From positions 23,716-87,715 of the forward strand of contig JANRLT010000067.1 in assembly GCA_033762255.1 (NCBI GenBank): a stretch of DNA of 64,000 nt, written 5' to 3'. This DNA comes from Pirellulales bacterium. GTDB taxonomy: Bacteria; Planctomycetota; Planctomycetia; Pirellulales; JALHPA01. The notes under the pieces are model-generated. The model did no database searches. It saw only the letters and a list, made by a program, of their open reading frames with translations, and was not told the origin of the DNA. The translations under genes were made by a program, and so were the position numbers. Shown here one piece after another: positions 1 through 8,482 of the stretch (positions within the stretch are counted from its first letter, which is position 1; each line of letters opens with the position of its first letter).

Positions 1-225
1 GAGATTGTGGGCGGCGGTCGTGGCCTGGGGGTTGAGCGTGATTTGCGGCGCTGGGGCGGGGGTGGTGCCGGTGGAATTGCCGACGACCGTGGAATTTTGC
101 GAGATAAAGTGATTGAGCTGAAAATCGGGCTTGCCAAACGCGTAATACGCCATCATTTGGCGATCTTCGCAGCGTTCGATCATCGTATGGCGAAAGGGAA
201 TCTTTCGCGCGTTTGTGCGACGCAT
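1..225 (-). CDS. Partial CDS, N-terminal 75 residues of an unknown protein
   Basis: An open frame on the minus strand begins with ATG at 225-223 and runs off the left edge without a stop, giving 75 residues. The start (MRRTNARKIPFRH) is basic. It is followed by a short ordered stretch containing MMAYYAFGKPDF and then a Thr/Pro/Ala-rich segment (about residues 45-70) that looks like a flexible linker. There is no signal peptide or membrane segment. The Pro/Thr/Ala codons are GC-rich at the third position, as in neighbouring genes, which favours real coding. No clear Shine-Dalgarno lies upstream, and the next in-frame codon set upstream reaches a stop without another ATG. I do not recognise the family. 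Confidence 0.5.
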   Translation of the reverse strand, partial: MRRTNARKIPFRHTMIERCEDRQMMAYYAFGKPDFQLNHFISQNSTVVGNSTGTTPAPAPQITLNPQATTAAHNL

Positions 226-847
226 AGTGACGTTACCCGGGAATCGTCCCGTGCGGGGCCAAAGCGCCGCACCAAGCAGGGGGTAAAAACCAGCGATAAT
301 GCCGATCTGCCCCGGTGACAGTTAATCAGTAACTGTGACGATCTCGATAAAAAAGGACGAGTCAATAATCCCTGGTCGTTCGAGAGGGTAACGACCGCAT
401 TTGGGAAAGCAAAAATCCAGAACACAGGGGATGCGTCACGGAAATCGCTTTTGGGAAAGAACTTTCCCTTCCACAATACAACCTAGATTATTTTTTCACG
501 CCTAGCTACGGGGAAGGAGGAAAGTTTTTCGTAAACCGCAGCTTGCGAACAATCGAAATAATCCCATCCGTGGGGGGATGGCCAGTCCGATATGCCTGAA
601 CAACCCGTTTTTGTCCCCAAAAACAGAGGTTTTCAGGACAAATTGTTAGTTCCTACCCGACTATTCCCGGTTTAGTCGCGCCCCCGAATATCAGGGGGCA
701 TTTTTGTGCTAAACTTGCGGACACCCTCTCGGACCGACGGGACGGGGCTAACTCATTACAACCCCTACGATTGATACCATTTAACAGTTCAGTCCCAGTT
801 TTTGTTTTTAGGGCTCTGGGCCGTTTTATCAAAAGGATAAGATTCTG
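226..847. other. Intergenic region, no gene seen
   Basis: About 620 bases separate the cut-off minus-strand gene from the epimerase. Short open frames here have unlikely compositions and no ribosome binding sites. The only structure I can support is the hairpin with a T-run at 680-705. The region should hold the divergent promoters, but no convincing -35/-10 pair is visible. Confidence 0.5.
680..705 (+). terminator. Terminator-like hairpin
   Basis: GCCCCC (680-685) pairs perfectly with GGGGGC (694-699) across an 8-base loop, followed by A and five T. No gene is seen directly upstream on the + strand, so it could end a small unannotated transcript or attenuate the epimerase leader. Confidence 0.4.
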
Positions 848-1792
848 ATGCGTTTTAGCCTTGTGACCGGGGGGGCGGGATTTATTGGTTCGCACTTGGT
901 AGAGGCGCTGGTTCGGCGTGGTGACCGGGTCCGCGTGCTTGACAATCTTTCCACCGGCAAGCTGGAAAACCTACGACACTTGCAGGCCGAAATCGAACTG
1001 ATCGAAGGGGATTTGTGCGATCCCACGGCGGTCCAACGGGCTGTAACTGGTGTGGAAACAATCTTTCATCAGGCGGCCCTGGCCAGCGTACAGCGAAGCG
1101 TGGAAAAACCGCTGGACACCCATGCCGCCTGTGTCACCGGGACGGTGCAATTGATCGACTCTGCCCGGCGCGCGGGGGTGCGGCGGATCGTGTATGCCGC
1201 GTCGAGTAGCGCTTATGGCAATCTGCCGGCGGCTTCCAAGCGGGAAACCGATCTCCCCGCCCCTATTTCTCCCTATGGAGCGGCAAAATACGCGGCGGAG
1301 CAGTATTTAATGGCGTTTGCCGCTATGGGCGAGATAGAAGCCGTGGCGCTACGCTATTTTAACGTGTTTGGCCCCCGGCAGGATCCGCATAGCGAGTATT
1401 CGGCGGTTATCCCCCGCTTTATCACCGCCATGCTCAATCAGATCCCCCCAACCGTTTACGGCGACGGCGAGCAGTCGCGGGATTTTACCTTTGTGGAAAA
1501 TGTCGTCCGGGGAAATTTGCTGGCCGCGGACGCACCGGCGGCCAATGGCAAAGTGCTGAATTTGGCCGCAGGACACAAAGTAAGCTTGCTGGAGCTTATT
1601 GCTCATCTTAATACACTGTTGGGGACGAATATTCAACCCCGGCATGAACCGGCCCGGGTGGGCGATGTGCGTGAAAGCATGGCGGATATCACCCTCGCCC
1701 GGCAAATCTTGGAGTACGCTCCCACGGTGGGGTTTTTGGAGGGCTTGCGCCGGTCAATAGAATATTATGTGGGCCTGGTGCGAATAGGATAG
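848..1792 (+). CDS. NAD-dependent sugar-nucleotide epimerase/dehydratase (GalE-like extended SDR)
   Basis: A 314-residue extended short-chain dehydrogenase/reductase. The Rossmann motif TGGAGFIGSHL lies at residues 7-17. The catalytic Ser is in AASSSAYG (about 118-125), and Tyr143 and Lys147 form the YxxxK pair in SPYGAAK. The segment FNVFGPRQDPHSEYSAVIPRF matches the substrate region of UDP-glucose or UDP-GlcNAc 4-epimerases of the WbpP/GalE group. The likely role is cytoplasmic interconversion of a UDP-sugar for surface polysaccharide. Length and motifs are intact. An AAGGAT sequence precedes ATG 848. The TAG stop (1790-1792) coincides with the first base triplet of a 74-base intergenic repeat, so the original C-terminus may have been slightly longer. 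The exact substrate cannot be read from the sequence. Confidence 0.88.
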   Translation: MRFSLVTGGAGFIGSHLVEALVRRGDRVRVLDNLSTGKLENLRHLQAEIELIEGDLCDPTAVQRAVTGVETIFHQAALASVQRSVEKPLDTHAACVTGTVQLIDSARRAGVRRIVYAASSSAYGNLPAASKRETDLPAPISPYGAAKYAAEQYLMAFAAMGEIEAVALRYFNVFGPRQDPHSEYSAVIPRFITAMLNQIPPTVYGDGEQSRDFTFVENVVRGNLLAADAPAANGKVLNLAAGHKVSLLELIAHLNTLLGTNIQPRHEPARVGDVRESMADITLARQILEYAPTVGFLEGLRRSIEYYVGLVRIG

Positions 1793-2153
1793 CCCGCCGA
1801 ATGTAGCCCGCACACTCCGTGTGCGGAAAGGCAAGCGATGCTGTGGGATCATCGATCCGTGTGTCCGCTGTATTAATTGTATCCTCTCTCGGAGTGAGAC
1901 GAGGACAATGTAGCCCGCCGAATGTAGCCCGCACACTCCGTGTGCGGAAAAGCAAGCGATGCCGTAGGATCATTGATCCGTGTGCTCATTTTCCAGCACA
2001 CTCTCAACACACTTGCATCCTCGTCCGCCGATATCATCGGCGGCTTTGTATCCTCTCACGGAGTGAAAGGAGGACAATGTAGCCCGCCGAATGTAGCCCG
2101 CACACTCCGTGTGAGGAAAAGCTAGAGGTGCCGTGGGATCATCGAGCCGCGTG
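1790..2153. repeat. Three copies of a 74-base direct repeat with a palindromic core
   Basis: Copies lie at 1790-1863, 1911-1984 and 2080-2153, each starting TAGCCCGCCGAATG. Each contains the palindrome CCGCACAC-TCC-GTGTGCGG; the third copy has GTGTGAGG as its right arm. Copies 2 and 3 are also preceded by a related tract (about 1879-1910 and 2048-2079) ending GAGGACAATG. A related palindrome recurs at 23604-23622. The whole 1793-2186 gap appears to hold only these repeats, a second palindrome at 2023-2049 and a CCATCCACC tract at 2158-2185. Confidence 0.8.
2023..2049. repeat. Dispersed 27-base palindromic element, copy 1
   Basis: The core CCGCCGAT-ATC-ATCGGCGG is followed by CTTTGT. The same element occurs in inverse orientation at 12084-12110, about 10 kb away. 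It is a short REP-like intergenic palindrome. Confidence 0.65.
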
Positions 2154-2186
2154 CTCACCATCCACCATCCACTCTCCATCACCCAC

Positions 2187-3428
2187 TTACCGCTGATACA
2201 GACCCGAGAGAATCTGGCCGGGGCTAGGGGGAGCCACGCCCTGGCTCAACTTTTGGGCGGATAACGCCCGGTTCTTGGCCGCGTCGGCGTTTTTAGGGTC
2301 CAGCCGCAAGGCGGTGTCAAACGAAGCGATCGCCTGGGCATGGCGGTCTTGGCGAGCCAGGGCCACTCCGCGTAAAAAGTAAATCCGGGCATCGGCGGGA
2401 TTCAACCGAATCGCCCCATGAAAGTCCAGCACGGCCGGAGTGAACTCATCCAGGGATAAATAAGCCAAACCGCGGTTCACATGCGCGGGGATGTACTTAT
2501 TGTTGAATTTGATCGATTGGGAATACGATTGAATGGCCAACCGTGGCAGGCCTAACTCCATATAGCTGAGGCCCTTCCACAATTCGGGGCGCGGATCGGC
2601 ATAAATCAGCCCCGCCGCCTCTTCAAAATCCAAAATCGCCACAGCGTATTCTTTATTGTGATACCAAGCCACCCCGCGATTCAAATACAAGTCGCCATTC
2701 TCCGGGGCCAGTTCGATCCCTTTAGTATAGGCGGCAATTGCTTCGTTATACTGCTGCAGCATGCGGTGGCTTAGCCCTTTGACCAGCCAGTATCCCGGAT
2801 CAGCCTTTTGCGCATCATCCACTTTATCCAACGTGTCCAGGACTTCTTGATACTTTTCCGCCCGGTAAAGTTCCATCACACGCTGTGCCTCGGCTTGAAG
2901 TTGATCGGCATTGCCTGTTCCTGGCAGGGTTTCGGTACCGGGCGAGGTGTCTTGAATCGACTCCGGCAGGCCGGGCAATGTCCCTATGCCACTCGCGGGA
3001 GCCGCCGACTCCGCCGCGGGAGCTGAATCCAGGGGATTTGTCAGGGGGTTGGTAACCGTGCTATTTGCAGGATTTCCCGGACCGGCGGATTCCAGGGGAT
3101 TGGTGGCGGGGTTGGTGTTATTGGGGTTTGTTGCCGGATTGCTGGTCTGAGAACCAAGATTTCCCGAGGGAACGCCGTTGTTGGTGGTTGTTTTGCCGGA
3201 TACCCCCGTTTGAGGAGGTGCCGCCTGTTGAGATGTGGCCCCCGGCACGTCGCCCGGCCTGGCGGTTGACAAATTATTTTGAGTATTTCCCGCGGGGCCA
3301 GCCTCCGAGTTTTCAAAGGGATTGTTCATCGGCTGCAACGCCAATACCGTCCCACTGACCCATAGCCCCGCCAACATCGCCAAAAATAAACGATTCCCCA
3401 CGGAATTCTTTCGCGTCAACCAAGCCAT
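2187..3428 (-). CDS. Exported TPR-repeat protein with Asn/Pro-rich linker
   Basis: A 413-residue protein. Residues 1-31 form a signal peptide or anchor with the hydrophobic core LFLAMLAGLWVSGTVLAL. Residues 35-170 are low-complexity, rich in Asn, Pro, Thr and Gly, with repeated NPATNP-like and NPLxS units. From about residue 175 to the end come tetratricopeptide repeats, with GYWLVKGLSHRMLQQYNEAI, GDLYLNRGVAWYHNKEYAVA and ARIYFLRGVALARQDRHAQA recognisable as successive 34-residue units. It probably acts as a protein-protein scaffold in the periplasm or at the membrane. AAGGAA stands about six bases before the ATG at 3428. No enzymatic domain is seen. Confidence 0.8.
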   Translation of the reverse strand: MAWLTRKNSVGNRLFLAMLAGLWVSGTVLALQPMNNPFENSEAGPAGNTQNNLSTARPGDVPGATSQQAAPPQTGVSGKTTTNNGVPSGNLGSQTSNPATNPNNTNPATNPLESAGPGNPANSTVTNPLTNPLDSAPAAESAAPASGIGTLPGLPESIQDTSPGTETLPGTGNADQLQAEAQRVMELYRAEKYQEVLDTLDKVDDAQKADPGYWLVKGLSHRMLQQYNEAIAAYTKGIELAPENGDLYLNRGVAWYHNKEYAVAILDFEEAAGLIYADPRPELWKGLSYMELGLPRLAIQSYSQSIKFNNKYIPAHVNRGLAYLSLDEFTPAVLDFHGAIRLNPADARIYFLRGVALARQDRHAQAIASFDTALRLDPKNADAAKNRALSAQKLSQGVAPPSPGQILSGLYQR

Positions 3429-3654
3429 GGAAGTGTTCCTTGTGCCCTATGCGTTGAATTTGCCCACGTTGCGCAGCACTATTTCCCCAAATGAGCGGGA
3501 AATCGCACCATCAAGCGACTGCAAGTAATTATGGGTTGAATTTTTCCACGAAATGCCACTGTGGGGCATTGCGGCGGACAAACTCAACCGTTCCCAAGGT
3601 GGCATAATCCCTAAGGGCGGCATCATCCCCATAACTCCTATCCTACGCGATGAA

Positions 3655-3975
3655 CTAAACCGTGGTTTGCGCTGGGGTGAGAGCCCGTTGAAGCTGTTGG
3701 CGGATTTCCCCTTCAATCTGGCTCTGAAAGAAATAGGCGGCTAGGGGAATCTGACCGGTCACATGGACCTCTTTTGGTTCCACCTGGAGCTGGCCGGAAA
3801 TATCAAAACCCATCGCTTTAAACGAGATTTCTAATAGATTGCCAACCCAGGTGTGTTGAACGCCGCTCAATCTGTCCGACGAGCGAGCCAACGTTTGAGT
3901 TACCAGGTTTTGCATGGAGCGGAGGGCCGCAGGTTGATCCAACGTGTGGGGGACAGTTACCGAGATTTTTGGCAT
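3655..3975 (-). CDS. Polyhydroxyalkanoic acid system family protein (PHA_gran_rgn-like)
   Basis: A 106-residue cytoplasmic protein starting MPKISVTVPHTLDQPAALRS. The pattern of an N-terminal beta strand with a helix, a central LEISFKAMGFDISG and VTGQIPLAAYFFQSQIEGEI, then a C-terminal helix, matches the 'putative polyhydroxyalkanoic acid system protein' family. That family is small and alpha/beta, and some relatives are thought to bind PHA granules. I chose the ATG at 3975 because the upstream extension begins with TTG and resembles no family member. No PHA synthase lies nearby, so a PHA role is inferred from the family name only. Confidence 0.65.
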   Translation of the reverse strand: MPKISVTVPHTLDQPAALRSMQNLVTQTLARSSDRLSGVQHTWVGNLLEISFKAMGFDISGQLQVEPKEVHVTGQIPLAAYFFQSQIEGEIRQQLQRALTPAQTTV

Positions 3976-4178
3976 GGTAGGGGAGAATTGCGAGGGAATT
4001 GGCAAATAGTCGGTTTTTCAAAGTTTTGGATCAGAAATAGCATTTCATGGGCCAAAAACAATCATTTGTGATAATGTAACAAAAACCGCTGGCTGAAACA
4101 TGGATTTTGGGTCAAAGGTATTATTGCCTAGAAAATAACTACCAGATTTTAACCCCGCTACGGACAATCACCCCACGA

Positions 4179-4955
4179 ATGTTTGCCCATTTTAACATTT
4201 TCCATGCTGTACTCCCCCGCACGCGCAGAAGTTGGCTGGGGACCTGGCTGGTGGCCGGGCTGTCCAGTTTGCTGGGAAGTGCCTGGATGGCTTGGTCCGT
4301 ATGGTGGGTGCCGCTGGACCCGGCGACGGCCACTCCTCCGCAGTTGGTACGCTGGCTTTGCACTCATTTGGCGGTGGAGCAACCAACCAACTGGCAAGAA
4401 TCGCTTTATCTTCGTTGCGAACGGGAAGTCTTGTCCCCAGATTCCAGCATTGATTGGCAGGAATTGGCCGCCGCCCTGCAAGCCCTCACGCCAGCACAGA
4501 AAAAATGCTGGACAGAAAACTTGGATTGGTTGGGGGGGACTTGGTTTCGCCGTGAAGGGGCGGAATATTTGGCCCTTCCCGCACAAGAAAAAGGAGCAAA
4601 TTTACGCCAGCAAATTAGCGGCTGGTGTGACTGTGAGCTGAAATATTTGACAAAGGTTTATCAGATAAGCCAACCCGCCCAGCCGTCAGTCCCCCCGGCA
4701 GAGCCGTCCCCAGCCAGTAATAAACGGGCAGGGCTATCGTTTCCTTTGGCAAGTCTGGAAAAATCCCCTCCAGCGGGGCCTCCCTCGGCACTGTTGCTCA
4801 TTCAACAAGTGATCGAACGTTGGATCAAGTCCGCGCCGCCGGGGGAGCAAAAGGGATTGCGCGAATTTTGGGGGGCGGTCCAATGGCAGTTTCTTACCCA
4901 GCCCCAATTGTGGAACAAACTGCCAATTTCCCCCATCAACCCCGCAAAAAGTTAG
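4179..4955 (+). CDS. Hypothetical protein with one N-terminal membrane segment
   Basis: A 258-residue protein from ATG 4179; an in-frame TTG at 4107 would add 24 residues but looks unlikely. Residues about 18-45 (TWLVAGLSSLLGSAWMAWSV) form one hydrophobic segment, so it may be anchored in the membrane or exported. The middle contains paired Cys residues (WLCTHL, LYLRCERE, GWCDCELKYL) and several Trp. Residues about 160-200 are Pro/Ser-rich, and the C-terminus is again ordered. I do not recognise the family. The stop overlaps the stop of the convergent small gene (4952-4955). Confidence 0.5.
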   Translation: MFAHFNIFHAVLPRTRRSWLGTWLVAGLSSLLGSAWMAWSVWWVPLDPATATPPQLVRWLCTHLAVEQPTNWQESLYLRCEREVLSPDSSIDWQELAAALQALTPAQKKCWTENLDWLGGTWFRREGAEYLALPAQEKGANLRQQISGWCDCELKYLTKVYQISQPAQPSVPPAEPSPASNKRAGLSFPLASLEKSPPAGPPSALLLIQQVIERWIKSAPPGEQKGLREFWGAVQWQFLTQPQLWNKLPISPINPAKS

Positions 4956-5152
4956 TTATCTTCCGATTGATAATGCAAACGGTCTGCTGGATGCCAGAGA
5001 GGGAGTCCGCTTTCCAATCGCTCGGCCAGAATGGCCAGTTTTTCGTCTGATCCGGGTAAAGCACGGGTTGCCGCATAATCATTGGCCTGCACCGCTTGAG
5101 GCTCATAATCCCAATAACCCATCTGAATGGCTTCTAGCACCGACAACGGCAT
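4952..5152 (-). CDS. Small conserved-looking protein, 66 residues
   Basis: A compact 66-residue protein beginning MPLSVLEAIQMGYWDYEP and ending in a charged tail (HYQSEDN). It contains ALPGSDEKLAILAERLESGLPLW, a short amphipathic helix. A strong GGGAGG lies about six bases before the ATG at 5152, which decides this start against a longer frame reaching 5332. I recall similar short proteins with an N-terminal 'LEAIxMGxWDxEP' motif in other planctomycetes, but know of no function. It has no membrane segment and no Cys. It is convergent with the preceding + strand gene and overlaps it by four bases. Confidence 0.65.
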   Translation of the reverse strand: MPLSVLEAIQMGYWDYEPQAVQANDYAATRALPGSDEKLAILAERLESGLPLWHPADRLHYQSEDN

Positions 5153-5504
5153 GGCTGCCTCCCACCGCAGGAAAAGAACTATGAAAAAAGCATGGAACAG
5201 AGATCGTCGCAGGAGTAGAGAAAATCCAGGAAGAGCAGTACGAGCAATCTCAACCGATGTAGTTGGCAGTATTGGAATTTTTTTGGTGTGCGTCAAGAAT
5301 TGGGAAACATAATTTTCACATAATCTAAACAACTCTTGATGAGCAGCGAAAAACTTTTTTTAGTGAATTCTTACAGTAATTCACTGCATGTTTATCATGT
5401 GTAGAATTACTACTGAAAAATACCCGCGAAAAATGACTAAATCGAATTCCAGTTTGTACCGCTGCCTAATTCTTTAGCAGAGGTGCTTATTTTTAGAGGT
5501 TGTT
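5153..5504. other. AT-rich intergenic region
   Basis: About 350 bases between two minus-strand genes. It is clearly more AT-rich than its surroundings, particularly 5300-5504. I see no gene, palindrome family or convincing terminator. It presumably includes the promoter of the 66-residue protein. Confidence 0.4.
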
Positions 5505-6353
5505 TTAAGATTTGTTGATACAATTAACACTTTCTAGAAAATTTATAAAACTTTTTTCATCGGTGGATAAACTGTTGATTGAATTCTCTGCCCCGGTTCC
5601 CTCGCATTCAATTCGCCAATCCATCACCGCCCGCCATTCCAGAAGGCCCGTTCTTGGTGATCTGTTTCCCGACCCTACTGTTTTGCAAACTCCACCCCGT
5701 ACCGCCGCGACATCGAATCCACATAATTGGAGGGTTCTTAGGTCTTGAAATTGTAATTTACCCGCCGCGACGCTCAGTATTCCCGACTGCTTTAGCTTTG
5801 CGGCCCAGGTCTGTAACTGATGATGGCTCCAAATTTGACACAATCCGGGACCGTTTTTATTAAAAGTGTCAATGGTGAGGGCGGGGACCTGGGTTTCTAG
5901 GGCAAATTGGAGCAACTCCGCAGGTTGGGGGGCGAGACAATCCCTGGCGTCCGCGTAACAGACCAGCACCCCCCGCGTCATCTGGGGCAAGGTTGCCTGC
6001 CAACGCAACCATGCGCTCCGCCAATCAATCTCTCTGCATCTTGCCAAGCCGATTTTGGCCCAGGAATAACCGTTCCAAGGGGTAGCTTTGGTTGTTTCCG
6101 GGGATAATTCCACCGAATGAGATCGCATGTTCGGAGCGGAATTTTGCTCGGACTCCCAATCGAATAACTCTCCCGCCGCCGCGCTTAAGGGGATTTTACC
6201 GGCATATTTAGAGGCAATCGCGCGGCGCACCTCCTCGGGGGCCGCTCCCAACGAGCCTAATGTGGGTTCCTTGATGTCTAAATAATTCACTCGGCAGGCA
6301 AACGCCAGTTCCGCCTCGGCCATATCCCTTACACTGACCAAAAGCTGTGTCAT
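5505..6353 (-). CDS. mfnB: MfnB-like (5-formylfuran-3-yl)methyl phosphate synthase (DUF556/UPF0264)
   Basis: A 282-residue TIM-barrel protein. Archaeal MfnB condenses two glyceraldehyde-3-phosphate molecules into the furan precursor of methanofuran. Visible family signatures are LLVSVRDMAEAELAF at the start, LDIKEPTLGSLGA (Asp26 and Lys28), WAKIGL with Lys100 matching the Schiff-base lysine, LTIDTFNKNGPGL, and GFDVAAVRGGVC near the end. A poorly conserved insert (about residues 66-92) sits before the lysine strand. In planctomycetes and methylotrophs this family accompanies tetrahydromethanopterin-linked C1 transfer. No other gene of that pathway is in the window. The start overlaps the stop of the upstream membrane gene by four bases (ATGA), suggesting coupled translation. 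Confidence 0.82.
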   Translation of the reverse strand: MTQLLVSVRDMAEAELAFACRVNYLDIKEPTLGSLGAAPEEVRRAIASKYAGKIPLSAAAGELFDWESEQNSAPNMRSHSVELSPETTKATPWNGYSWAKIGLARCREIDWRSAWLRWQATLPQMTRGVLVCYADARDCLAPQPAELLQFALETQVPALTIDTFNKNGPGLCQIWSHHQLQTWAAKLKQSGILSVAAGKLQFQDLRTLQLCGFDVAAVRGGVCKTVGSGNRSPRTGLLEWRAVMDWRIECEGTGAENSINSLSTDEKSFINFLESVNCINKS

Positions 6354-6883
6354 TTGGCCCCCTGTTGCGCGTCGTAAAGGGTTTGATTAATCCGCTGAAT
6401 TAATTCCAAATTCAACGGTTCGCAATACAGACCCCGGATGGTGACTTCCCCCATGCACCACTTTCCCAGCGCGAGGGGCATGTCCCGGTGGGCGTATTCC
6501 TCGGCACTTTCGGCGAGTTTGAATACGATATTCCGGGTTTGCACATCTTTGCGGGGAGCGCCGGGTAGCTCCGTCACCCCGGTCCCCAATAAAGCGCATT
6601 CGGCAACTTCCAACGGAACCTCAATCGGCTGCGGTCCGGGCAAATAAAATTGCAAGCGATCCTGTTTTAGAACTACAACGGGTTGCCGCAGTTGCAGCCA
6701 GACTAGCCCCCCCCAAGCGAGTGCCAAGAGCAGGCCCAGAATTCCCAGACCCACGACTAGGGTGCCATTGGTGGTAATTCCCCACCCGCAAGTGACCGCC
6801 GCGATCAGAAACAGCAGCAGGGGAAAGACCAAGGCTCCCCATGCCAGGCGATGATTTGCGCGTAATAAAATTTGATCGGGCAC
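6350..6883 (-). CDS. Two-helix membrane protein upstream of mfnB
   Basis: A 177-residue protein. Two hydrophobic segments lie at about residues 13-34 (WGALVFPLLLFLIAAVTCGW) and 41-66 (LVVGLGILGLLLALAWGGLV). They are followed by a soluble domain of about 110 residues beginning VVVLKQDRLQFYLPG, which resembles a bacterial PH-like beta domain by pattern only. Its stop overlaps the mfnB start by four bases, so the two genes are one transcription unit. The function is unknown. The context only suggests co-expression with the MfnB-like enzyme. Confidence 0.65.
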   Translation of the reverse strand: MPDQILLRANHRLAWGALVFPLLLFLIAAVTCGWGITTNGTLVVGLGILGLLLALAWGGLVWLQLRQPVVVLKQDRLQFYLPGPQPIEVPLEVAECALLGTGVTELPGAPRKDVQTRNIVFKLAESAEEYAHRDMPLALGKWCMGEVTIRGLYCEPLNLELIQRINQTLYDAQQGAK

Positions 6884-7026
6884 TGTGCCAAAAATTAAAA
6901 AAGGGTACAGAAACGGGTAAAGCCAGTGCGGGAGGCCTGTTGCTAGGACGCACGGCGGGGGGAATTTGCCTTTTGTAAATCAGGGAATCACGATAAATTA
7001 ACACTTTTGACTTAAAATTCCCACAC

Positions 7027-8244
7027 TTGAGCGACCGCGTGACCCATCAGTTTATCACCAGCGCAGCGCATCTGCAGCGATTTTGTCAAGAAATATTGAC
7101 AGAACCGTACATTGCGTTTGATACCGAGTTTGTCTCGGAACATACGTATCGGTCGGAACTCTGCTTGATTCAAGTCGCGGCGGGGGAACATCTGGCCGTG
7201 ATCGACCCTTTGGCGGTGCGCGACATCAAACCCTTCTGGGACGCCATAGTCGCTCCGGGGCACCAGACGATCGTGCATGCCGGGCGGGAAGAGCTAAATT
7301 TTTGCCTGCAAGCCACGGGGGAGCGTCCCGCGGACCTGTTTGACGTGCAACTGGCCGCGGGTCTGGTGGGGAATGAATATCCCGCTGGATACGGCGCGCT
7401 GTTGCAACGGCTGTTGGGAATATCCCTGGAAAAAGGGGAAACCCGCACTGATTGGCGGCGGCGGCCTCTTTCCCGTTCGCAGCTGGAATATGCCCTGGAC
7501 GATGTCCGGCATTTACGAGCCATACGCGATATCTTGACCGAAAAATTAACCTCCCGCGGACGCCTGGGCTGGCTCACGGCCGAGATGGAAGAATGGCAAG
7601 CGGAAGTGACAGAGTACCGCACGCGCGAGCACTGGTACAAAATCTCGGGAAATACCGGCCTTAGCCGTCGTTCGCTGGCGATCCTGCGCGAGTTATGGCA
7701 CTGGCGCGAGGGACAGGCCAAAATGCTTAATCAACCCGCGCGCCGCGTGTTGCGGGACGACTTTTTGATAGAGCTAGCCAAACGCCGCAGCGCGGACATC
7801 AAGCAAATCCAGGCCATTCGCGGGTTGGAACGCTCGGACTACAAGCGTGTATTGCCGGAAATTGCCGACGCCATCGAGCGGGCCAATTCCTTGCCCGAGG
7901 GACAGCTTCCCGTTAGTCAAAAACGCGATTTGCCACAACAATTTACGCTGCTCGGCCAGTTCTTGTCCGCCGCGCTCAGTAGTATTTGCCGCTCGCAAAA
8001 TGTGGCCATGGCCCTGGTGGGAACCGCCACCGACGTCCGCGACCTGATCGCCTATAGGTTGGGATACGACAGTGGCGAGCCGCCACTCCTAGCCCAGGGT
8101 TGGCGGGCCGAGGTTGTCGGCCAAATTATCGAGGATTTGCTGTCGGGCGAGCGCTGCATCCGGATCGTCGATCCGCAGTCAGATGATCCGCTGCGGTTCG
8201 ATTTGCTCAATAAATCTCCAGAAGAAGATTCTCCCCCGAAATAA
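7027..8244 (+). CDS. rnd: Ribonuclease D-like 3'-5' exonuclease
   Basis: A 405-residue DEDD-family exonuclease with a C-terminal HRDC-type helical region, expected to trim tRNA 3' ends. Exo I is AFDTEF (Asp32, Glu34). Exo II is TIVHAGREEL, and Exo III is LEYALDDVRHL (Tyr155, Asp159). In E. coli RNase D the Exo II position is Asp85 (HAGSEDLEVF); here it is Glu89. HRDC-like helices occupy about 215-295 (LSRRSLAILRELWHWREGQA). The length fits the family. The start is TTG at 7027 with no clear Shine-Dalgarno; an in-frame GTG at 7039 is an alternative. It is divergent from the membrane protein-mfnB pair. Confidence 0.87.
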   Translation: MSDRVTHQFITSAAHLQRFCQEILTEPYIAFDTEFVSEHTYRSELCLIQVAAGEHLAVIDPLAVRDIKPFWDAIVAPGHQTIVHAGREELNFCLQATGERPADLFDVQLAAGLVGNEYPAGYGALLQRLLGISLEKGETRTDWRRRPLSRSQLEYALDDVRHLRAIRDILTEKLTSRGRLGWLTAEMEEWQAEVTEYRTREHWYKISGNTGLSRRSLAILRELWHWREGQAKMLNQPARRVLRDDFLIELAKRRSADIKQIQAIRGLERSDYKRVLPEIADAIERANSLPEGQLPVSQKRDLPQQFTLLGQFLSAALSSICRSQNVAMALVGTATDVRDLIAYRLGYDSGEPPLLAQGWRAEVVGQIIEDLLSGERCIRIVDPQSDDPLRFDLLNKSPEEDSPPK

Positions 8245-8482
8245 CTTGGCGTGGAGGCTGTCGTCTGACGCTGATTTTTCTAGTAATTTGAGCAAAATAA
8301 ATGCGTGCCAAGTAGTCCCTTTTGGGTTATGATAAAAAAGTTTGCGGGGGGGGAGGGTTCGACGCGCACGGGGAGAGGTGGACCCTTCTCCCGGCTTGCT
8401 CATGGTCAGCGTTGCCGCATCATCCCTGTCGCTGATTTTGCACTTCTTTTAATTTTTAAACATTCCAATTTTGGTTGATTTT

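Noticed and set aside
1790..2153. Possible CRISPR array
   Set aside because: Only three 74-base copies with unequal spacing (121 and 169 bases between starts), an internal palindrome and no cas genes; better explained as an intergenic repeat family.
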